Below are positions 28,532 through 36,560 of a stretch of 36,560 bases of DNA, piece by piece (positions within the stretch are counted from its first letter, which is position 1; every line of letters begins with the position of its first letter). Location: contig NZ_JAFATE010000344.1 in the NCBI RefSeq assembly GCF_019244115.1, positions 1 through 36,560 of the forward strand. Reading direction: 5' to 3'. The position numbers and the translations under genes are program-made. The stretch is from Bradyrhizobium sp. Its GTDB lineage: Bacteria > Pseudomonadota > Alphaproteobacteria > Rhizobiales > Xanthobacteraceae. Below the pieces are notes generated by a model, which made no database searches, was not told the DNA's origin, and worked only from the letters and a program-made list of their open reading frames with translations.

Positions 28532-30436
28532 CTATTGTTCGTTGTTCGCCCCGGTCACCTGGGCGACGGCCGCCTCGTTGATCGTCGTCCCCAGGTTCTT
28601 TTCCAGTTGATGGACGTATTGCGTGACCTGCTCCTCGGTCAAGTTGCCTTGCAGCGTCTCCTTGAGCTTCTTGACGTCCTCGGCGGCGAAATCCACCTTC
28701 GGCACCACCACATCGGTGATCCGGAAGACGATCCACTCGCCGCCGCCGGTGCCCGGCGTCTGCCCGGCACCGTCCTTGGGTGTGCGGAACGCCGCCGTGA
28801 TTGCGCCGGCAGGGACACCGGGCGAGGCCGTTTCGCGCTTCAAGTTGGTCGCGGTCTCGACCTTGACGCCAAGGCTCGCGGCCTCATCCGCAAGGCTGGC
28901 GCCGGTGGTCAGCTTCTGCACCATGTCGTTGGCCTTGCTGCGCAGTTTCGCAGCGACCTGGTCCTCGCGCCAGCGTACCTCGACCTGGTCCTTGACCTCG
29001 TCGAGATTGCGGTCGCGCGAGGGCGTGATGCCCAGCACGTCAAACCAGACATAGCCGCCCTTGAAGGGGATCGCGTCATTGTCGACGCCGACGTCGCTGC
29101 CAAATGCCTGCGTCACGACATTAAGGCCAACCGGGACGTTCGCAGGTTCGCCGTTCGGCAGCTTGCCGGAACGGTCGACGGCGTCGATCGTGGTGGCGGT
29201 CAGGCCGAGCTTGTGGGCCGCTTCGACGACGCTCGCGCCGCCGCCGCGCTCGTCCTCCATCTTGTCGCGCAGGCTCGTCGCCTGGTTGCGGGCGCGTTCG
29301 GTCGCGATCTCCCGCTTCAGCTCGGGCGCTACGCTCTCATAGGACGGCTCGATCGCGGGCTGGATGGTGCCGATCTTGACCAGCGCCACGCCAAAACTGC
29401 CTTTGACAGGCTGGCTCACCTCGCCCGAGGGCAGTGCAAAGGCGGCGTCCGCAACCGCGGGATCCAGGATCGCGGATTTCGTCACCAGGCCGAGATCGAA
29501 GTCCGCGGCCTTCAGGTTGCGCTCCTTGGCGAGGTCGTCGAACGACAGGCCGGAGGCGATGCGCTCGCGCGCCGCCTGGGCCTCTTCGACATTGGGGAAC
29601 ACGATCTGCGACACCTGCCGCTTCTCCGGCGTTCCCAGCTGGTTGCGGCGCTGCTCGAACAGTTTTTTCGCGTCCTCGTCGGACACCTCGGCGCCCTTGG
29701 CGAGGTCTTCGGGCGTGATCGCGACAAACGCGATCTTGCGGTATTCGGGGGCGCGAAACAGCGTCTTGTGCTCGTCGAAATAGGCGGCCAGGGCCTCGGG
29801 CGAGGGCGGATCGATGGTGCCGGCCTGCGCTGCGGTCAGCCGCACATATTCGATCGAGCGCTGCTCGTCCGCGAACCGGCTTTGGGCCTCGATCAGGGTT
29901 TTCGGCGGCTCCAGGGCGGCCGAGATGGTGCCGGTGATCTGACGGCGCAGCCCGACGCGGCGGCGATCGGCGATGTAGCGCGCTTCGGTATAGCCGAGCT
30001 GGCGGACGATGGTCTGGAAGCGCTGGGCATCGAACTTGCCGCCGCCGCCCTTGAAGTTGGGATCGTCATAGATGGTCCGCAGCGTTTCGGCGTCGGACTG
30101 GTTGAGCCCGAGCCGGCGCACCTCCTCGTCGAGCGCGGCTTCCCCGATCGTCTGCAGCAGCACCTGACGGTCGAGGCCGAATGCGCGCGCCTGCTCCTGC
30201 GTCAACGGACGGCCGAACTGGCGGCCGATCTGTTGCAGGCGGTCGGTATAGATCTGGCGGAATTCGTTGAGCGAAATTTCGGTCGAGCCGACCTTGGCGG
30301 CGGTCGATTGTCCGAACCCGCGGAAAATATCGGCGATGCCCCAGATTCCGAAACTGACGATCAATACGCCCATCACGACGGCCATGATGGTCTTGCCGAG
30401 CCAACCTGATGAGGCGTTGCGTAGTCCTCGAAGCAT
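28532..30436 (-). CDS. SurA-N/PpiD-like periplasmic peptidyl-prolyl isomerase, membrane anchored
   Basis: [38 protein letters not shown] (single TM anchor), parvulin-type region; start trimmed to ATG 30436. Confidence 0.9.
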   Translation of the reverse strand: MLRGLRNASSGWLGKTIMAVVMGVLIVSFGIWGIADIFRGFGQSTAAKVGSTEISLNEFRQIYTDRLQQIGRQFGRPLTQEQARAFGLDRQVLLQTIGEAALDEEVRRLGLNQSDAETLRTIYDDPNFKGGGGKFDAQRFQTIVRQLGYTEARYIADRRRVGLRRQITGTISAALEPPKTLIEAQSRFADEQRSIEYVRLTAAQAGTIDPPSPEALAAYFDEHKTLFRAPEYRKIAFVAITPEDLAKGAEVSDEDAKKLFEQRRNQLGTPEKRQVSQIVFPNVEEAQAARERIASGLSFDDLAKERNLKAADFDLGLVTKSAILDPAVADAAFALPSGEVSQPVKGSFGVALVKIGTIQPAIEPSYESVAPELKREIATERARNQATSLRDKMEDERGGGASVVEAAHKLGLTATTIDAVDRSGKLPNGEPANVPVGLNVVTQAFGSDVGVDNDAIPFKGGYVWFDVLGITPSRDRNLDEVKDQVEVRWREDQVAAKLRSKANDMVQKLTTGASLADEAASLGVKVETATNLKRETASPGVPAGAITAAFRTPKDGAGQTPGTGGGEWIVFRITDVVVPKVDFAAEDVKKLKETLQGNLTEEQVTQYVHQLEKNLGTTINEAAVAQVTGANNEQ

Positions 30437-30664
30437 GTGTCCAATCTGTCTTGAAGGAGGGGGGCTCGCACCTGTCGCGGAAGCGCAAAAGGGCGTCACC
30501 AATTGATGGGACATCATAAAGTGCGGGCCGCGTGCCTGCAACCTCGCTTCCGAGCATTGATCTCGGACGAAAGCCGAATATTAGCAGCAGGAAAGCTGAC
30601 ACTGGAACTGCGGCTGCGGCTCTGCTAGCGGATGCCAAAGAGCAATCAACCGGGTTGTCCCGCC

Positions 30665-31420
30665 ATGACCGACGCCATCCGCCCGCTGATCGCGGGAAAC
30701 TGGAAAATGAACGGCCTCAAGGTCTCCTTGGGGGAGTTCGAGGCCATGCTTGCCGGCAGCGCCGCGGTCTCATTAAAGGCTGACCTTCTGGTCTGTCCGC
30801 CCGCCACGCTGATTTCGACCTTTGCCGGGCAGGCGAGGGGGGCGACGGCGCTGTCGATCGGTGCGCAGGACTGCCACCCGAAAGCGTCGGGCGCGCATAC
30901 CGGGGACATCTCGGCCGAGATGCTCGCCGATGCCGGCGCACGCGCCGTCATCGTCGGCCATTCGGAGCGGCGGACCGATCATGGCGAGAGCGATGATTTG
31001 GTGCGCGAGAAGGCCGAGGCGGCCTGGCGCGCGGGCCTCGTGGCAATCGCCTGCATCGGCGAGACCCAGCACCAGCGCGATGCCGGCCAGGCACTGGAGA
31101 TCTGCCGCGGCCAGCTCAATCTGTCGCTGCCCGGCGGGGCGAGGGCCGACAATCTGGTCGTCGCCTATGAGCCGGTCTGGGCGATCGGGACCGGGCGCAC
31201 GCCGACGACCGATGATGTCGCCGAGGTTCATGCCGCGATCCGCGAGGTGCTGGTCACGCGCTTCGGCGCCGAGGGCGCGAGGATGCGGATCCTCTATGGC
31301 GGCTCGGTCAAACCGTCGAATGCAGGGGAGTTGATGGCGGTGGCCAACGTCAATGGCGCGCTGGTCGGCGGCGCCAGCCTGAAGGCCGCCGATTTCCTCG
31401 CGATCGCGGCCGCCTGTTAG
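30665..31420 (+). CDS. tpiA: Triosephosphate isomerase
   Basis: [51 protein letters not shown]; start trimmed to 30665. Confidence 0.96.
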   Translation: MTDAIRPLIAGNWKMNGLKVSLGEFEAMLAGSAAVSLKADLLVCPPATLISTFAGQARGATALSIGAQDCHPKASGAHTGDISAEMLADAGARAVIVGHSERRTDHGESDDLVREKAEAAWRAGLVAIACIGETQHQRDAGQALEICRGQLNLSLPGGARADNLVVAYEPVWAIGTGRTPTTDDVAEVHAAIREVLVTRFGAEGARMRILYGGSVKPSNAGELMAVANVNGALVGGASLKAADFLAIAAAC

Positions 31421-31422
31421 GC

Positions 31423-31602
31423 AGAGGCTCGATCGAGGCCAAGCCGGGCGGACGTCACATCATGTTCGTCGGCCTCGTGCATCCGCCGGCCGCGGGGGAG
31501 AAAGCCCGGGGCGTCCTGCAGTTCGAGCACGCCGGCAGGGTCGAGGTCGAATTCGAGGTGGTCGCGATGGGAGCTCCGCCGCCGGGAGGCCGTGCCAATT
31601 GA
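31423..31602 (+). pseudogene. C-terminal remnant of a PCu(A)C-family copper chaperone
   Basis: Hand translation from 31423: RGSIEAKPGGRHIMFVGLVHPPAAGEKARGVLQFEHAGRVEVEFEVVAMGAPPPGGRAN*; resembles the C-terminal half of PCu(A)C (PGG.H.M..GL...L..G....L.F..AG.V.V...V); no N-terminal half; begins 3 nt after the tpiA stop. Confidence 0.65.
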
Positions 31603-31615
31603 GCCCGCACGACGC

Positions 31616-31975
31616 TCATTTGGCGTGCTCGATCACCTTGAGGTCCCGGATCGTGTAGGTCTTGTCCTCGACCGAGAATTCAATCCTGTCGCCAGCCTTT
31701 ACGCCATCGCTCAGGCTGCGCGGATTGACGCGGAACAGCATCTCCATCGCCGGCATCAGGCCTTTGATCTCCTGGTGTTTGACGGTCAGCGCTCCGGTCT
31801 CCGCGTCGATGTCGGTGACGACGCCGATTCCTCGAAAGCGGCCGTTGCTGTCCTGAACCAAAGTGAGGTCGGCGCGCGGCGGGCGCGTAAGCGCGGAGCT
31901 TTTGGGAGAGAAGGCGTGCCCCGCTTCGAGGCCGAGTGCCATTGCGGCTGCGCACATGACGATGCAAGTTTTCAT
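31616..31975 (-). CDS. CusF-like copper-binding periplasmic protein
   Basis: MKTCIVMCAAAMALGLEAGHA signal peptide; GVVTDIDAETGALTVKHQEIKGLMPAMEMLFRVNP...LSDGVKAGDRIEFSVEDKTYTIRDLKVIE; start trimmed to ATG 31975. Confidence 0.82.
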   Translation of the reverse strand: MKTCIVMCAAAMALGLEAGHAFSPKSSALTRPPRADLTLVQDSNGRFRGIGVVTDIDAETGALTVKHQEIKGLMPAMEMLFRVNPRSLSDGVKAGDRIEFSVEDKTYTIRDLKVIEHAK

Positions 31976-32010
31976 GACAAGCTCCGAATACCCGGCCTCA
32001 ACCGATGACT

Positions 32011-32102
32011 CGTCATGCCCGGCCTTGTGCCGGGCATCCACGTCTTTCTTCGTCGTTGCGCCAAAGGCGTGGATGGCCGGGACGAGCCCGGCCATGACGA
32101 AG
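32011..32102. repeat. Bradyrhizobium-type palindromic intergenic repeat, copy 2 (inverted relative to copy 1)
   Basis: cgtcatgcccggccttgtgccgggcatccacgtctttcttcgtcgttgcgccaaaggcgtggatggccgggacgagcccggccatgacga. Confidence 0.88.
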
Positions 32103-32177
32103 TGGAAAGGTCTGTGCCAGCGCCCGTTGCTATTACATGAGCGGGATCGGTCTGGGAAAGTGGGAGATGGGCTCGCT

Positions 32178-32717
32178 TTATGATGCAGCAGACTGGTCGT
32201 CCGCGAGCCGCTTCCAGTAGATCATCGTCCCGGTCAGCCCGCCATGCGGCTTCAGCGCATAATCCGGGATGATGCCGGCGAGCATGAATCCCATGCGCTC
32301 GTAAAGCGCGGAGGCGCCGTCCTCGACCGCGGTATCGAGCACCAGCAGCGTGCGGCCGCGCGCGATTGCGAGTCTTTCGGCCATATCCAGCAGTGCGGTC
32401 GCAACGCCGCGATGCCGGTGGCTGAGGCGCGTCATCATCTTGGCGATCTCGGCGCGATGCGGCTGGTTCGGCGGCAGGTCGAGCAGCAGCGTCACGGTGC
32501 CGACCAGCGTATCGCCGTCGAATGCGCCCAGCACGATTCGTTCGCCCCGCTCGGCGGCGGCGAGCGAGCCCTCCCAGAACCGTGACGCCGACTCGCGCGG
32601 CAGCGGATGCATGAAGCTGACCGAGCCGCCATTGGCGACCACCTCGACCAGGATGTCACTCAAGGCCGCGGAGATCTTGGCGGATGATGTCAGCGGCTCG
32701 ATCCTGAATTGGTTCAT
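32178..32717 (-). CDS. GNAT-family N-acetyltransferase
   Basis: MNQFRIEPLTSSAKISAALSDILVEV..., AEIAKMMTRLSHRHRGVATALLDMAERLAIARGRTLLVLDTAVEDGASALYERMGFMLAGIIPDYALKPHGGLTGTMIYWKRL; start trimmed to 32717. Confidence 0.92.
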   Translation of the reverse strand: MNQFRIEPLTSSAKISAALSDILVEVVANGGSVSFMHPLPRESASRFWEGSLAAAERGERIVLGAFDGDTLVGTVTLLLDLPPNQPHRAEIAKMMTRLSHRHRGVATALLDMAERLAIARGRTLLVLDTAVEDGASALYERMGFMLAGIIPDYALKPHGGLTGTMIYWKRLADDQSAAS

Positions 32718-32719
32718 GG

Positions 32720-33286
32720 TCAGCCCCTGGCCAGTGCAACGACATATTCGCAGGGCGCGCTCGTCTCGTTGGCGAAAGTGGTGTCCGCGGGCGCGCCGAA
32801 GCCGAGACAGTCTCCGGCGCCGAGTACGTAGCGGTCGCCGCCCTCCGATAGGACGAGGCTGCCGCGCCTCACCCACACGATCTGGCGGATATGGGCATAG
32901 GAGGATTTTGGCAGCGTCACGCGCTGGCCGGCCGGCATCTCGACCTCGACCAGTTCGACGGGGTGATCGGGCCGGCCGAACACCTGCCTGCGGACGTAAC
33001 CAGTCTCGGGATCGCGCCAGACCGGCTGGTCGGCGATGCGCGACAGCCGATCGGGCTGTCCTTCGGCGCGCAGCATAAGCCCAGCCAGGGTCAGGCCGAA
33101 TGCAGCCGAAAGCCGGACCAGGATGGCGGCGGTCGGGCTCGCCTCGGCACGCTCGATCTTGCTGATAGTGGCCTTGGCGACGCCGGAACGCTCGGCGAGA
33201 TCCGATAGCGACCAGCCGCGGCTGTCGCGCTCCAGCCGCAGCCGCTCCGCCAGTTTGAGACTGAAATCGTCTACTATAGTAGTCAT
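32720..33286 (-). CDS. XRE-family HTH transcriptional regulator with cupin domain
   Basis: MTTIVDDFSLKLAERLRLERDSRGWSLSDLAERSGVAKATISKIERAEASPTAAILVRLSAAFGLTL + cupin-like C-terminus; 2 nt from the GNAT start; start trimmed to 33286. Confidence 0.92.
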   Translation of the reverse strand: MTTIVDDFSLKLAERLRLERDSRGWSLSDLAERSGVAKATISKIERAEASPTAAILVRLSAAFGLTLAGLMLRAEGQPDRLSRIADQPVWRDPETGYVRRQVFGRPDHPVELVEVEMPAGQRVTLPKSSYAHIRQIVWVRRGSLVLSEGGDRYVLGAGDCLGFGAPADTTFANETSAPCEYVVALARG

Positions 33287-33302
33287 TTGGACACTATAGT
33301 AG
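33271..33302. promoter_or_regulatory. Tandem ACTATAGTAG boxes, candidate autoregulatory operator
   Basis: CTACTATAGTAG (perfect palindrome, 33271-33282) and ACTATAGTAG (33293-33302), start-to-start spacing 20 bp, straddling the start codon of the XRE-cupin gene. Confidence 0.6.
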
Positions 33303-33516
33303 AAACTTGCAAGCCGACGCAAGACGCCGCGGTGAGATCATCACAAAAGCTAAGCCGCGCTTGCTGCGCCGCCGGCAGGGACTATCTGCCGATTGCGGCA
33401 CGCGAGCAGGGGGTGACAATGCCCCATGGCTTCGTGTAACACCGCGCGACTTCAAAACCTTGCAAGTCTCCATGGTGCCCGCTCCGGGGCCTACAGACTT
33501 GTGTTGGAAGGGTGCA

Positions 33517-33906
33517 ATGCAGACTGTCATCATCGTCGTTCACCTCATGATCGTGGCCGTGCTGATTGGCGCGGTGCTGCTGCAGAAATCCGAGGGCGGC
33601 GGCCTCGGCATGGGCGGTGGTGCGGGCTTCATGTCGAGCCGCGGCACAGCCAACCTGTTGACGCGAACGACGGCCGTGCTGGCTTTCCTGTTTTTCATGA
33701 CCAGCCTCGGATTGAACTGGCTCGCGAGCTACGACCGCAGGCCTGCGACGATCATCGGCACTCAGCCGCCCGGTCAGTCGCAGCCCGCCGGCGGTGCAGC
33801 CCCGGTGGCGCCGCCGACCTCGGGCGGCGTGCTGGATACCCTGAAAAAGGCGGACGAACAGCAGAATCAGGCCCCCAGCGCGCCCGAGGCGCCACGGTCG
33901 CAATAA
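33517..33906 (+). CDS. secG: Preprotein translocase subunit SecG
   Basis: MQTVIIVVHLMIVAVLIGAVLLQKSEGGGLGMGGGAGFMSSRGTANLLTRTTAVLAFLFFMTSLGLNWLAS; start trimmed to 33517. Confidence 0.95.
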   Translation: MQTVIIVVHLMIVAVLIGAVLLQKSEGGGLGMGGGAGFMSSRGTANLLTRTTAVLAFLFFMTSLGLNWLASYDRRPATIIGTQPPGQSQPAGGAAPVAPPTSGGVLDTLKKADEQQNQAPSAPEAPRSQ

Positions 33907-33987
33907 AGCAGGGTGGCCATGCAGGATTAGTGTTCGCTTCCTGCATCAAAAATCCTGTCTAACGCATTGAAGACATTTTCGTTTCGG

Positions 33988-34023
33988 CGTCACCCACAGC
34001 CGCTTTCAAAGTTCGGGGTGACG
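33988..34023 (+). other. Intergenic hairpin upstream of pyrG
   Basis: CGTCACCC (33988-33995) ... GGGTGACG (34016-34023), 8-bp stem, 20-nt loop, followed by gtctttt. Confidence 0.4.
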
Positions 34024-34066
34024 GTCTTTTCGCTTTGGCGAATCGGCACCACGACCTTAAAGGTAA

Positions 34067-35704
<1,638 letters not shown>

Positions 35705-35820
35705 GTCGTCAGATGCAAAGCGTTGCGCGGCATCATCGTGCCGCGCCCATGCGATTGCGTCTCAAGACAGCCTCCCGGTCAGCCGCTATAAGCGGCCGGT
35801 CACCAGGGAGGAACCAGGCA

Positions 35821-36147
35821 ATGATCTACGAGAGCCGCGTCTATCGCTGCATCCCCGGCCGTCTGCCGGCGCTTCTGAAGCGGTTTGAGAACGTCACGCT
35901 AAAACTCTGGGAGAAGCACGCGATCCGGCCGGTCGGCTTCTTCACGACGCTGATCGGCGAATCCAACCAGGAACTGACCTATTTCCTGGCCTGGGAGTCG
36001 CTCGCCGAGCGCGAAACCAAATGGACCGCGTTCCAGTCCGATTCTGACTGGATCTCCGCGCGCGCGAAAAGCGAGGAGGACGGCCAGATCATTCAGAACA
36101 TCGTCAGCCAGCTTCTGGTGCCGACCGCGTTTTCGGCGATGAAATAG
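35821..36147 (+). CDS. NIPSNAP-family protein
   Basis: MIYESRVYRCIPGRLPALLKRFENVTLKLWEKHAIRPVGFFTTLIGESNQELTYFLAWESLAERETKWTAF; start at ATG 35821 after aggaacc. Confidence 0.88.
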   Translation: MIYESRVYRCIPGRLPALLKRFENVTLKLWEKHAIRPVGFFTTLIGESNQELTYFLAWESLAERETKWTAFQSDSDWISARAKSEEDGQIIQNIVSQLLVPTAFSAMK

Positions 36148-36271
36148 GCCGCGGAACGGCCGCGTCGGCGCAACCCAGCCTATTTTAGGCCGCCGATCCC
36201 TAAAGCCGATAATCGCTTTTCGACCTCACGCTTCAGGCCCTATGGTCCACCGACAATTCGGGGAAAATACC

Positions 36272-36560
36272 GTGGATGCCCAAAATTCCGCTTCACCCGT
36301 GGTGACCGCAGGCTCGGTTGCCTTCGGCAACAACCTGCCGCTTGCGGTGATCGCCGGCCCCTGCCAGCTCGAAAGCCGCACCCATGCGCTGGAAGTCGCC
36401 ACCGCGCTGAAGGAGATTTCCGGCCGGCTCGGTATCGGGCTCGTCTACAAGACCTCGTTCGACAAGGCCAACCGCACCAGCGCGTCGGGTCAACGCGGCC
36501 TGGGACTGAACAAATCGTTGCCGATTTTTGCCGAGATCAGGTCTTCGCTCGGCCTGCCGG
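36272..36560 (+). CDS. kdsA: 3-deoxy-8-phosphooctulonate synthase, N-terminal part (runs off the right edge; alternative in-frame ATG at 36242)
   Basis: VDAQNSASPVVTAGSVAFGNNLPLAVIAGPCQLESRTHALEVATALKEISGRLGIGLVYKTSFDKANRTSASGQRGLGLNKSLPIFAEIR. Confidence 0.93.
   Translation, partial: MDAQNSASPVVTAGSVAFGNNLPLAVIAGPCQLESRTHALEVATALKEISGRLGIGLVYKTSFDKANRTSASGQRGLGLNKSLPIFAEIRSSLGLP

Noticed and set aside
28535-30409. 624 aa plus-strand ORF
   Set aside because: Exact antisense of the PpiD-like gene; no recognisable domain
16347-32102. Possible CRISPR-like or composite-transposon arrangement from repeated elements
   Set aside because: Only two intact copies far apart, each an internal double hairpin, no spacers, no transposase; fits known dispersed palindromic repeats

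Overview
High-GC alphaproteobacterial chromosome segment, most likely Bradyrhizobium or a close relative. This is judged from gene order, protein character and the 'MAGLVPAIH'-type palindromic repeats; no search was run. The backbone reads gltA(partial)-gltX / glnS-comEC / lexA / moeA / moaC-trpC-trpD-ppiD / tpiA / secG-pyrG-NIPSNAP-kdsA(partial). As I recall it, the usual Rhizobiales order ppiD-trpD-trpC-moaC-moeA-lexA-comEC-gltX-gltA and tpiA-secG-pyrG-kdsA is contiguous. Here it is broken by accessory blocks: (A) 8.7-16.4 kb, a five-gene ABC transporter operon with two strictosidine-synthase/SMP-30-like beta-propellers, one fused to a permease; (B) 17.7-26.1 kb, YihX-like HAD, rhomboid protease, FMN alpha-hydroxy-acid oxidase, S41 protease, Cache-PAS-GGDEF-EAL protein and an orphan Flp pilin; (C) 31.4-33.5 kb, a PCu(A)C copper-chaperone remnant, a CusF-like protein, a GNAT and an XRE-cupin regulator. 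The best candidate for an under-described system is block A, with its permease-propeller fusion and a perfect 19-bp KdgR/IclR-like palindrome upstream. Other direct observations are an SOS box at lexA, tandem ACTATAGTAG boxes at the XRE-cupin gene, and two full plus one decayed copies of a palindromic repeat. No CRISPR array, rRNA, tRNA, prophage or transposase was recognised.
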